Shown piece after piece: positions 53,249 to 60,568 of a stretch of 64,000 nt of DNA. Numbering within the stretch: the first letter of the stretch is position 1; every line of letters begins with the position of its first letter. The position numbers and the translations under genes are program-made. The notes under the pieces are model-generated. The model was given only the letters and a program-made list of their open reading frames with translations, made no database searches and was not told the DNA's origin. This stretch comes from an uncultured Anaerovibrio sp. Lineage in GTDB: Bacteria > Bacillota > Negativicutes > Selenomonadales > Selenomonadaceae. Where the stretch lies: assembly GCA_934196075.1 (NCBI GenBank), contig CAKPVW010000006.1, positions 1 through 64,000 on the forward strand, in the 5' to 3' direction.

Positions 53249-54520
53249 CTAAAATATATTCATCAAATCCTCTAACTGTATATCTCCTCTTATGGCCTTG
53301 GCAACTCCATCATCTAACATAGTACCAAACATACAATCAGGAGTTAGCAATTGTTCTGCTCCTTCCCCATCGTTCATTTTTTTTGCTGGTGCTTCATCAC
53401 CAAAACACAAAATCTCATGTATACCTATACGCCCCACAAACCCTGTATGACCACATTGAGGACATCCATTGGGATTATGGTGATAATAAACATCCTCATA
53501 ATTGTAGGCGTCACCCAAAAAAATACTTTCTTTGGTATCTGTTTTTACCTGATAAGGAAGTCTGCATACAGGACACAGTTTTCGCAACAATCTTTGTCCC
53601 AGTATAACACTGATGGCAGCTTGGATAATATATGGACGTATTCCCATATCTAGCAGCCTATACACGGTTTTTACGGCTCCCGGCGTATGTATAGTGCCGT
53701 ATATTCTACGTCCAGTAAGAGCTGCACTTATCAACGTTTCTGCTACCTGACTACTGCGAATTTCTCCCACTGCCAAGCAATCAAAATCTTGTCGCAAAAC
53801 TGCTTCCAAGGCTTTTTCAAAGGTGAAATCAATTTTTTCATTAACCTGAATCTGATTGATACCTTGCATCCTGTATTCCACTGGATCCTCTATGGATATT
53901 ATGTTATTTCCATCCTGATTCAACATGCTGAGAATCGCATACAGAGTTGTAGTTTTGCCAGAATTAACCGGGCCAGCAATCAATATTCCCCCATGACCGC
54001 TGGTACATTTGTGCTTCAATAGTTCAAAATTTTGCTCTGACAAATCTAGCTGAGACAATCCTTTAAAGCTATCTTTGTTGTTGAGCAAGCGTAAAACTAT
54101 TTTTTCGCCTGTAATCATAGGCACTACAGACAAACGCACATCAAGACAATTGTCATGGTCACCACCAAAGGAAAATCTTCCATCTTGGGGAAGACGATGT
54201 TCAGCTATATCCAATCCACAGATAAGCTTGAATCTAGAAACAAGGTTGCCGTATAATTCCAAAGGCATATGGGAAAAAAGCACCTTCATTTCGCCCTTAA
54301 TTCTCATGCGAATACGGACTTCTTCATCCAAAGGTTCAAAATGAATATCACTGGCTTGCTCTTGTACCGCAGTTTGTAATATAAACTCCAACAACTCTGT
54401 GAGAGGCGTGCGCTCTCGTTGCAGATTTGCTGGCTCCTCTCGAATCAGCGGCAGCATATCCTCATCAATATTGTGTCTCGCTCGAGTAACCAATTGAAAA
54501 TATTTTTCTTGTACCTCCAT
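53249..54520 (-). CDS. pilB: Pilus extension ATPase (PilB/GspE type)
   Basis: 423 residues, shorter than usual (about 560) because the N-terminal GspE_N domain is missing. It has ASDIHFEPLDEEVRIRMRIKG, a variant Walker A GPVNSGKTTTLYAIL (usually GPTGSGKTTT), IEDPVEYRMQGINQ, Walker B AVGEIRSSQVAETL, GTIHTPGAVKTVYRLLDMG, and the zinc cysteine pairs CPVC and CPQC. It drives pilus assembly. It is the first gene of the operon. AAAGGAGG precedes the ATG and is directly preceded by a long A/U hairpin. Confidence 0.92.
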   Translation of the reverse strand: MEVQEKYFQLVTRARHNIDEDMLPLIREEPANLQRERTPLTELLEFILQTAVQEQASDIHFEPLDEEVRIRMRIKGEMKVLFSHMPLELYGNLVSRFKLICGLDIAEHRLPQDGRFSFGGDHDNCLDVRLSVVPMITGEKIVLRLLNNKDSFKGLSQLDLSEQNFELLKHKCTSGHGGILIAGPVNSGKTTTLYAILSMLNQDGNNIISIEDPVEYRMQGINQIQVNEKIDFTFEKALEAVLRQDFDCLAVGEIRSSQVAETLISAALTGRRIYGTIHTPGAVKTVYRLLDMGIRPYIIQAAISVILGQRLLRKLCPVCRLPYQVKTDTKESIFLGDAYNYEDVYYHHNPNGCPQCGHTGFVGRIGIHEILCFGDEAPAKKMNDGEGAEQLLTPDCMFGTMLDDGVAKAIRGDIQLEDLMNIF

Positions 54521-54533
54521 GATATCCTCCTTT

Positions 54534-54572
54534 ATATAATATAATATATAATTTTTATATATTATATTATAT
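54534..54572 (-). promoter_or_regulatory. 17-bp A/U-only hairpin next to the pilB ribosome site
   Basis: The arms 54534-54550 and 54556-54572 are perfectly complementary over 17 pairs, all A-U, with a five-base loop. In the mRNA the hairpin ends about 3 bases before AAAGGAGG. It lies downstream of the pil promoter, so it is transcribed. Confidence 0.6.
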
Positions 54573-54616
54573 TATTCGTTGTAATTACGAATTTTTTAAA
54601 GTTTTTCTTCACCATC

Positions 54617-54644
54617 ATAATACCACATCTTGATTTTTTTGCAA
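54617..54644 (-). promoter_or_regulatory. Promoter of the pilus operon
   Basis: TTGCAA and TATTAT are separated by 16 bases on the minus strand, about 100 bases upstream of pilB. Confidence 0.45.
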
Positions 54645-54740
54645 GGATTTTTATGATTTTTTTAAAAAATACCCCTATGTAATCCTGCCTATGGCAAAAA
54701 CTAATGTTATATAAATACAGTCGTCATCTTTTAGCTGCAC

Positions 54741-54768
54741 AAAAAAAAGAGACGACAAAAGTCGTCTC
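54741..54768 (-). terminator. Terminator of the CRISPR transcript
   Basis: GAGACGAC/GTCGTCTC (54749-54756 with 54761-54768, loop of four) followed by eight Ts on the minus strand. No gene precedes it; the only upstream unit in that direction is the CRISPR array. Confidence 0.85.
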
Positions 54769-54835
54769 GCAAATATCTAACTTTGAGGTATCACCTCATA
54801 CATATAAAAATCTGTTGCCTATTTTAATTGTCTAA

Positions 54836-54944
54836 AAACGAAGCCGTAAACGGCATTAGGCGGTACACAACGGCTGAAGGCGCCGACCGGATAGCCACCG
54901 AAATGGTGTTTCAATGCCGTAAACGGCATTAGGCGGTACACAAC
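54836..54944 (-). CRISPR. Minimal CRISPR array: two repeats and one spacer
   Basis: A 37-base repeat at 54908-54944 and a copy at 54836-54871 are separated by a 36-base spacer (54872-54907). The 29 bases of the repeat core are identical in both. The repeat has a GCCG-TTTA-CGGC stem-loop and, on the minus strand, ends in GGCATTGAAAC. ATTGAAAC is the classic 8-base 5' handle of type I/III crRNAs. The distal repeat has lost exactly this end, as terminal repeats often do. A minus-strand promoter lies upstream and a terminator downstream. No cas genes are in the window. Spacer target unknown. A weak third repeat-like palindrome lies at about 54978-55008. Confidence 0.72.
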
Positions 54945-55017
54945 AGCATATCCTGCGAAGGCAGTGAATTTGAGAAGGCCCTTTAGGGCATTCTGAAGCC
55001 AAATTAACTATGGGTTT

Positions 55018-55046
55018 ATAATAACATATTTATTGTAAAATTACAA
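55018..55046 (-). promoter_or_regulatory. Promoter/leader of the CRISPR array
   Basis: TTGTAA and TATTAT are separated by 17 bases on the minus strand in an AT-rich stretch on the leader side of the array. Confidence 0.45.
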
Positions 55047-55063
55047 CTAATTTGCGTAAGCAA

Positions 55064-55093
55064 TTGACGGTGGACAAATTTTTTTGATATAAT
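55064..55093 (+). promoter_or_regulatory. Promoter reading into the IS200/IS605 remnant
   Basis: TTGACG and a perfect TATAAT are separated by 18 bases. It would transcribe the decayed tnpB end and its right-end hairpin. A 30-codon frame begins at the ATG at 55101, without a proper ribosome site. Confidence 0.45.
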
Positions 55094-55194
55094 TGCTACA
55101 ATGAATAGATTGGAAAGGAGAAGACCTGCGAAATTCGTTCACGCAGTTGAAAAGCGAAAACCAAGCAGTAGACTGCCAGCAGGTAATTTTTAAG

Positions 55195-55385
55195 GGTTAC
55201 GTGTATTAACCTGCCGTAATTTAAAGACCTTGCGGTTGTAAAGATAACAAGCATTCATATACACAATACCGTGGGACACACGGAAATCTACGCTTGGGGA
55301 GAGCGTGTAAGACATATAGGCCACGGTCTATATGCAGTGCTCAGGGAACCAAGAATCTCCTGCCTTTAGGCATAGGGAGTGTCAA
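55195..55385 (+). pseudogene. Decayed IS200/IS605 tnpB 3' end with right-end element
   Basis: A frame from 55220 to 55369 ends in NTVGHTEIYAWGERVRH and then a LREPRISCL-like tail, close to the NTVGTTEIYACGE-type C-terminus of TnpB. Upstream stops and apparent frameshifts remove the rest, including the RuvC and zinc-finger parts. The last bases form the typical right-end hairpin (CTCCTGCC-TTTA-GGCATAGGGAG) followed by TGTCAA. In active elements this DNA encodes the omega RNA scaffold. tnpA is absent. It is called a remnant with an intact-looking right end. Confidence 0.65.
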
Positions 55386-55406
55386 CATCTATACAGAAGG
55401 GCAACA

Positions 55407-55616
55407 TTGAGAAAATTACTAATCATATTGAGGGATATGGGCGTGAAAAAGACCATCAAGGAAGTAAACGCCATGATTGATAATAGTTCCTTTACTGCCG
55501 AAATGCAGGATGAATATACTGCCTGTATGTATATACGAGAAACGACTGATGAGGACTGGGCTAATTTTGTCTTGGAAGATAATAACGAGGTGTCCCCTCG
55601 TCCCCTACCTCTATAG
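55407..55616 (+). CDS. Orphan small protein after the IS remnant
   Basis: 69 residues from a TTG at 55407 with AGAAGGG 5 bases upstream: MRKLLIILRDMGVKKTIKEV, then an acidic region with CMYIRETTDEDWANFVLEDN. An internal ATG at 55437 is an alternative (59 residues). The last residues PRPLPL are encoded by a dispersed repeat, so the end may be recent. It is followed by a bidirectional terminator. No family recognised. Confidence 0.5.
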   Translation: MRKLLIILRDMGVKKTIKEVNAMIDNSSFTAEMQDEYTACMYIRETTDEDWANFVLEDNNEVSPRPLPL

Positions 55617-55624
55617 GTGGCGGG
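55582..55624 (-). repeat. Dispersed repeat copy (inverted)
   Basis: Read on the minus strand it begins GCCACCTATAG and ends GGACACCTCGTTAT, as in 30119-30160. It overlaps the 3' end of the 69-residue gene. Confidence 0.6.
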
Positions 55625-55650
55625 CGGCTGTGAGAAATTTTTACACCAAA

Positions 55651-55696
55651 AAATGCCTATTGGGTGGTACAGTGGTACTTGCCGATAGGCATTTTT
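55651..55696. terminator. Bidirectional terminator
   Basis: AAATGCCTAT (55651-55660) pairs with ATAGGCATTT (55685-55694), with T-runs on both sides. It ends the small protein gene (plus) and the ABC/CODH operon (minus). Confidence 0.75.
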
Positions 55697-55709
55697 CTTT
55701 GGTTGTGTT

Positions 55710-56486
55710 TTAGATATAGTATTCTGTTTGGTCCTGGGTTTTGAGGGAGAAACATTCAAATATCTTTTCTCGTATGTCCCAAAAATCCGGACTGGTTCTG
55801 TCCCGACGGCCGTGGAGGTCTACGGGGATTACGGTTTTGATATGTCCTGGATTGGGTGTCATTACCACAATCCGGTCAGCTAGGGCTACGGCTTCGTCAA
55901 TGTCGTGGGTGACAAAGATAATGGTTTTGTGCTGTTCCCGGCTGATGGCTGATACCTCATCCTGCAATTTGATGCGTGTCAGGGCATCCAGAGCAGCAAA
56001 GGGTTCATCCATAAAGATAATTTCTGGATCTACTGCTAGAGCCCTAGCAATGGCTACACGCTGCTGCATACCTCCGGATAGCTCTGCTGGATGGCTGTTG
56101 GCAAAATCCTGTAGACCTACAACCTCCAAATAATGCCGGGCAATCTTCTCCCGTTCTTCCTGGGGTACATTCTGCTCCTCCAGCCCTAGTTCTACATTTT
56201 TTTGCACTGTGCGCCATGGAAGCAGGCCATAATTCTGAAAAATGGTGACATATTTGGGACTGGGCTTTTGGACTTCCTGCCCGTCAATATAGACCTTGCC
56301 TTGGCTGGTTTTTTCAAACCCCGCCAATATGTTCAAAAGGGTGCTTTTGCCACATCCCGAAGGCCCTAACAGGCAGATAAATTCGCCCTGCTTGACCTCC
56401 AGATTTACATGGTCTAGAGCCTGAAAGCTGCTGCCGTCTGCCCGGACAAAATGTCTTGATACATCTTCTACTTTGATATAGCTCAT
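55710..56486 (-). CDS. NitT/TauT-type ABC transporter ATPase
   Basis: 258 residues. Walker A GPSGCGKSTLLNILAG near residue 40, Q-loop FQNYGLLPWRTV, signature LSGGMQQRVAIARAL, Walker B IIFMDEPFAALD and H-loop FVTHDIDEAVALADRIVV. The Q-loop and the short C-terminus fit the nitrate/sulfonate/taurine group (TauB/SsuB). It is the last gene of the CODH-ABC operon and overlaps the permease stop by 1 base. Confidence 0.94.
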   Translation of the reverse strand: MSYIKVEDVSRHFVRADGSSFQALDHVNLEVKQGEFICLLGPSGCGKSTLLNILAGFEKTSQGKVYIDGQEVQKPSPKYVTIFQNYGLLPWRTVQKNVELGLEEQNVPQEEREKIARHYLEVVGLQDFANSHPAELSGGMQQRVAIARALAVDPEIIFMDEPFAALDALTRIKLQDEVSAISREQHKTIIFVTHDIDEAVALADRIVVMTPNPGHIKTVIPVDLHGRRDRTSPDFWDIREKIFECFSLKTQDQTEYYI

Positions 56487-57247
56487 TATCCATTCCTCCT
56501 TGCCAAACCCCAGCGACGATAAATATGGCTTTCCAGATAGCTGACCATACCGTCTAGTGCCAGTCCTAGAACGCCGATGGTCAAAATGGCTGCCATCAAC
56601 CAGTCAGCTCGCAGGTTGTTGCGGGCATCTATGATCAAAAAGCCTAATCCGGACTGGGCACCGGCCATTTCTCCGGCTACGAGGAATACCCAAGCTGTGC
56701 CTAGGGCTAGATGGAGTCCTGTGGCAATTCGAGGGAATACAGCTGGAAAGACAATCTTGGTGAGTATCTGGGGCTGACCAATGCCAAAATTGCGGGCTAC
56801 CTTGAGATAGACTTCCTCCATGCCCTGCACCGCTGCTACCGTGGCTAACAGGACTGGGAAAAAGGCAGCAATAAAGATAATGACTAGGGCGGGCATTTCG
56901 CCTATGCCAAAGAACAGTACAATAAAGGGCAGCCAGGCTACAGGTGATACGGGACGCAGAACCTGGGCTACCGGGTTGAGATAGTTCCAGATTCCTTTGT
57001 ACCAGCCTAGAACCAGTCCTAGAGCCATGGCCAATACTACGGCACTGATGTAGCCTAGGGCAAATCTGCCTAGACTGGCACCAATATCTGCCAGCAATAC
57101 ACCGCTGACTATCAGCTCACCTAGCCCCACCAATGTACCCCAAGGGGATGGAAACAGGGCTTCATTCCAGCCTCCGATAGATGCAACTATCTGCCAAACC
57201 ACTAGCAGAATGACTAGGGAGCCTCCAATATATTTTATTTTTTGCAT
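56486..57247 (-). CDS. NitT/TauT-type ABC transporter permease
   Basis: 253 residues with about six hydrophobic spans. The cytoplasmic coupling motif lies in the EVYLKVARNFGIGQPQILTKIVFPAVFPRI-type segment near residues 145-170 (EAA-like loop). LRPVSPVAWLPFIVLFFGIG is characteristic of TauC/SsuC permeases. It carries an unknown substrate across the inner membrane with the ATPase and binding protein encoded on either side. Confidence 0.94.
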   Translation of the reverse strand: MQKIKYIGGSLVILLVVWQIVASIGGWNEALFPSPWGTLVGLGELIVSGVLLADIGASLGRFALGYISAVVLAMALGLVLGWYKGIWNYLNPVAQVLRPVSPVAWLPFIVLFFGIGEMPALVIIFIAAFFPVLLATVAAVQGMEEVYLKVARNFGIGQPQILTKIVFPAVFPRIATGLHLALGTAWVFLVAGEMAGAQSGLGFLIIDARNNLRADWLMAAILTIGVLGLALDGMVSYLESHIYRRWGLARRNG

Positions 57248-57278
57248 AAAATCCCGCCTTTCCTTCCTGTCCCTATTC

Positions 57279-58223
57279 TCAAGGCAGGAGTGAACTGTCT
57301 ACAAAATCTTCATATGCTGGTATTTTTTCGATCAGACCTGCAGCCACCATGCGTTGTGTCAATTCGCCATAGGCTTCAGGTGTTATCCTCAGGTCATCAT
57401 AGCGGATAAATTTCAGGGACATTTCCACTACCTTGGCCTTGGCTTTGAGATACAGCTGGGCAATCCGTGGCTGTTCTTCTTGGTGCTGGGTTAGGTATTC
57501 ACCTGCGGATAGGTATTTGGCTGTAGCCTGCCGGGCTAGTTCAGGATGCTTATCCACAAATTCCCCGTTAAATACCAGGGCACAGCACAGACTGTCCGGC
57601 CACAATTCTTCTGCCTTGGCTAGAATATGACCTTTGCCTAGGGCAATGGCTTTGGCGCCAAATGGCTCAGCTACACAGTAACCGGCAATCTGCCCCTGGG
57701 CTAGTCCTGCTGGCATTTCTGGTGGGGAAAGCTCCACCACTGTCAAATCCTGCATGGTCATACCGTGTTCTGCCAGCATTTGCTGTAAAAGCAGATTGTG
57801 GGTGGATTGCTTGTGGGGAATGGCAAAGATTTTGCCTCGCAAATCCTCTACCTTCTCTATGTCATTGCCACCTATAATCACATTGCCATCCTTGTGTCCT
57901 AGAGCTGCGGCCCGCACATCAATGCCTTGTTCTCTAGCCTTTACTGCCAGTTCAACCAGCACCGAGGCGCCATCTACCTTGCCGGTATTCAGGGCATCCA
58001 TCAGCTCAGGCCAGGAACCGTATTTGATAAGTTCAATCTGTACATCATCATTGGCCAATAGTTCTTTTTCGGCAAACAAGGGCAGGGCGTGGGTAATAGG
58101 CAGATAGGCAATGCGCACTGTGCGCCTTTCCTCTGCCGCCCCGGACTGGCCTGTGGGCGTCAGGCTATAAATCCCTGCCCCCACTAGAACTATCAGCAAC
58201 AAAATCCAGAGTGTTTTTTTCAT
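57279..58223 (-). CDS. NitT/TauT-type ABC transporter substrate-binding protein
   Basis: 314 residues. The N-terminal hydrophobic segment (LWILLLIVLVGAGIYSL) is a signal or membrane anchor; there is no lipobox Cys. The mature protein has VRIAYLPITHALPLFAEKE and GKVDGASVLVELAVKA, then VEDLRGKIFAIPHKQSTHNLLL and GYCVAEPFGAKAIALG, as in SsuA/TauA/NMT1 proteins. It starts 4 bp after the CODH-like gene with GGAGG in between, so the two are translationally close. Ligand unknown. Confidence 0.92.
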   Translation of the reverse strand: MKKTLWILLLIVLVGAGIYSLTPTGQSGAAEERRTVRIAYLPITHALPLFAEKELLANDDVQIELIKYGSWPELMDALNTGKVDGASVLVELAVKAREQGIDVRAAALGHKDGNVIIGGNDIEKVEDLRGKIFAIPHKQSTHNLLLQQMLAEHGMTMQDLTVVELSPPEMPAGLAQGQIAGYCVAEPFGAKAIALGKGHILAKAEELWPDSLCCALVFNGEFVDKHPELARQATAKYLSAGEYLTQHQEEQPRIAQLYLKAKAKVVEMSLKFIRYDDLRITPEAYGELTQRMVAAGLIEKIPAYEDFVDSSLLP

Positions 58224-58227
58224 ATAC

Positions 58228-60285
58228 TTACCTCCAGCCTAATTTCTGCCGTGCCAGCTTCATATCTGCGACAATCTTTTCTCCCAGCTCCCGGCCGTTG
58301 ACATTGACATTCATTACAGCCCCTAGAAGCTCCTTGGTATCTTCCTTGAGGAATTTTTCCACCGCAGTAGAGCCTTGTACTGGTGGTTCTACGCAGTGAT
58401 AGGAATCAATGCCGAACAGGCGGAAGGCCAAGGAGGCATCCAATCCCTTTTCGTTGGACCATTCTGGGCTGGCAAAAGCATAAGGCATATCCTTGAGAGC
58501 TTGGCCGGCTTTGCCTGCTACCCCGGCAAAAATCCCTGAGGAGCGGGTGTTGTCAATACATTCCCCTACATGCCATACTGGTGGTACATCGTGTTCCTCC
58601 ACAAAGCCTCGCAGGCCTTCCCCGCATTTTTCGGCACCGGATTTGCTGCAATAGCCTAGCTTTAGCAGAGGGAAGGAAGCACAGCCATTGGTGAGAATCA
58701 GCACATTGTTGGCCAGCAGTACATCAGCTACATCTAAAGTGGCCTTTTCGTATATCACCCGAGGATTGCTGCAGCCTACCATATTGACGATGCCTAGAAT
58801 CCGTCCATCCCGCAGGGCTTCATATAGCGTCTGGAAATCTGCAAACTGCTCTGCCACATTCTCTGCCGTAAAGCCAATGTCTGCTGTTACCTCATACTGA
58901 GGTATGGACACAGGGACATCCCGACGGGCGGCAAAGCTTTCAATGGCTCGTTCCACAATCTGACGGGCTAGTTTTTCGGTATCACCAATATTGCTATGGC
59001 GGTAATCATAGGCATAGTGTTCAGCCCCAGGCAACCTTGCTGAATCGCTGGTGGTTACCACGGTGGTCTTGAAGCAACGGGCTACATCCATAATGGCTGG
59101 ATAAACATCCTGCACATCGGCTACCCACAAATCCAAGGCTCCTGTGCCTAGGATAAGCTCAGCACCTACAGCATTGGACAGGGGGATTACGCCTTCGTAG
59201 CGATACATGGCGGCCAGGCAGGAGCAGCAAATTCCGTAGAACTGAATGCCTTTGGCACCCTTGGCCTGGGCACGCTTTATCATTTCTGGCAAATGACCTA
59301 CCCGGACAATCTCGCTGACCAGCGTGGGCAGATGTCCGTGAACAGCAATATTGACATAGCCTTTTTTCAGGGCACCTACATTGACCTTGGAGGTAGCCCG
59401 ATGGCCGGTGCCAAAAAGTACATCTGTGCCGATGTTGGAGGCCACTACCCCTGTAAAGCAGAAGGCCAGGCCACAGCGCAGGAATGCCTTGAGGATGCTT
59501 TGATAGTCCCCGTCTGTTCCTACACCGGTACGATGATAGGCATCAAAAACTTCCTGATAGGCGCTAATAGGAATAATCCCCAGCTTGTCCCAGACCTCCT
59601 GCCGCTCTGCTGGTGCCAGGGAACGGATAGTGCGATAATCATCTGGCAGAGGACGGGACAAATCCTCTAGGAGTATATCGGCCAATTTCCCCACCAGCCG
59701 TCTAGCGCTCTGTCCTCTGGTTTCAATGCCAAAGGCCTGACAAACATTGCGCAGTTTCTTCTCCCCCAAAATAGGCAATTTTAGCTTGCCCTGGGCTACA
59801 AATTTCATGGTGAGGAGGATTTCCCGGGCATGGGCGCCATGCTGGGCTACACCTGCGGCAGCACTGCGCAGGAGATTGCGGGCTACAATCAAATCCGCAT
59901 CTGCGCCACATACGCCTCGTGGACTTTTTTTCGTTATCTTGCAGGGGCCCATGTTGCAGATTTTGCAGCAGACACCGCACAAACCAAAGGTACACTGTGG
60001 TTTCTGAGCATCAAAACGGTCAAAAACCGTTTCCTGGCCCATATCATCCAGACGCTGCAATAGCTCTCTTACGGCTGGATCTGGTGTCTGTTCCAGCACA
60101 TCCTTTTTCGTAGCAAATGTCTTGCGGTACTCAGCCACGGCCTGCATATAATCATTGACGCCACCGTGCTCATGGGGATGGCTGGCATCATGCTCATGGT
60201 AATGCCAATCTGCATGTTCATGTACATGGTCATAATCATGGTGATGTTCGTGGTGATGTTCCTGCTTGTTTTTCTCAGACAACAT
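58228..60285 (-). CDS. Ni-CODH (CooS)-like protein with His-rich tail and altered C-cluster site
   Basis: About 685 residues. Residues 10-40 hold 15 histidines, a likely metal-binding tail. The CODH core follows: D/B-cluster cysteines in CTFGLCGVCCKICNMGPCKI (about 98-117) and GVCGAD, the His of NIAVHGH (about 316), the C-cluster Cys in YGICCSC (about 353), GCSNPR, TNGCASFP, HVGECIDNTR and the lysine of NEKG. At the position of the usual DVQC cysteine (Cys333 in C. hydrogenoformans CODH-II, from memory) the sequence reads DVQD (Asp about 393). The ATG at 60285 is preferred over a GTG at 60318. It leads a four-gene operon. No cooC, cooF, acs or hydrogenase genes are nearby, so CO oxidation is likely but not assured. 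Confidence 0.85.
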   Translation of the reverse strand: MLSEKNKQEHHHEHHHDYDHVHEHADWHYHEHDASHPHEHGGVNDYMQAVAEYRKTFATKKDVLEQTPDPAVRELLQRLDDMGQETVFDRFDAQKPQCTFGLCGVCCKICNMGPCKITKKSPRGVCGADADLIVARNLLRSAAAGVAQHGAHAREILLTMKFVAQGKLKLPILGEKKLRNVCQAFGIETRGQSARRLVGKLADILLEDLSRPLPDDYRTIRSLAPAERQEVWDKLGIIPISAYQEVFDAYHRTGVGTDGDYQSILKAFLRCGLAFCFTGVVASNIGTDVLFGTGHRATSKVNVGALKKGYVNIAVHGHLPTLVSEIVRVGHLPEMIKRAQAKGAKGIQFYGICCSCLAAMYRYEGVIPLSNAVGAELILGTGALDLWVADVQDVYPAIMDVARCFKTTVVTTSDSARLPGAEHYAYDYRHSNIGDTEKLARQIVERAIESFAARRDVPVSIPQYEVTADIGFTAENVAEQFADFQTLYEALRDGRILGIVNMVGCSNPRVIYEKATLDVADVLLANNVLILTNGCASFPLLKLGYCSKSGAEKCGEGLRGFVEEHDVPPVWHVGECIDNTRSSGIFAGVAGKAGQALKDMPYAFASPEWSNEKGLDASLAFRLFGIDSYHCVEPPVQGSTAVEKFLKEDTKELLGAVMNVNVNGRELGEKIVADMKLARQKLGWR

Positions 60286-60362
60286 TGTTCTTCCCTGCTT
60301 TCTCTCCAAAATATTCACTAATACACATTAAATATATTTATATTTACAAAAAGTGCTGTACT

Positions 60363-60427
60363 CCTATAGCGATGAGGTACATGGGATGCCTGATTATCCC
60401 CCTATGGCGATGAGGTACATGGGACAT
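60363..60427 (+). repeat. Tandem copies of the dispersed repeat between the CODH-like and Rrf2 genes
   Basis: Two copies of CCTATrGCGATGAGGTACATGGGA begin at 60363 and 60401 (38-base period). They resemble the copy at 4088-4118. They occupy the divergent promoter region, so they might also act as regulator sites. Confidence 0.65.
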
Positions 60428-60505
60428 CCAGTTTTTTGTAAAGCCATAAAAACATAGTTGTATTATATAGATATTTACATAGTATGTCAATAGGCTTTTA
60501 AATTA

Positions 60506-60535
60506 TTGTCAAACCTATTCACCTTGCTGTATAAT
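60506..60535 (+). promoter_or_regulatory. Promoter of the Rrf2-type regulator
   Basis: TTGTCA and TATAAT are separated by 18 bases, 33 bases before the start codon. Confidence 0.55.
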
Positions 60536-60568
60536 AGGCGGGTAAAAACTGAGAACGGAGTTGATTCT

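Noticed and set aside
54741..55010. Tandem riboswitch (c-di-GMP type) controlling the pilus operon
   Set aside because: The two 29-base identical blocks do not match c-di-GMP-I or -II cores. Repeat and spacer lengths and the ATTGAAAC handle fit a CRISPR array better.
55101..55193. 30-codon plus-strand gene at the start of the IS remnant transcript
   Set aside because: The ATG lies at the expected transcription start without a ribosome site and the peptide resembles no family; more likely part of the remnant RNA.
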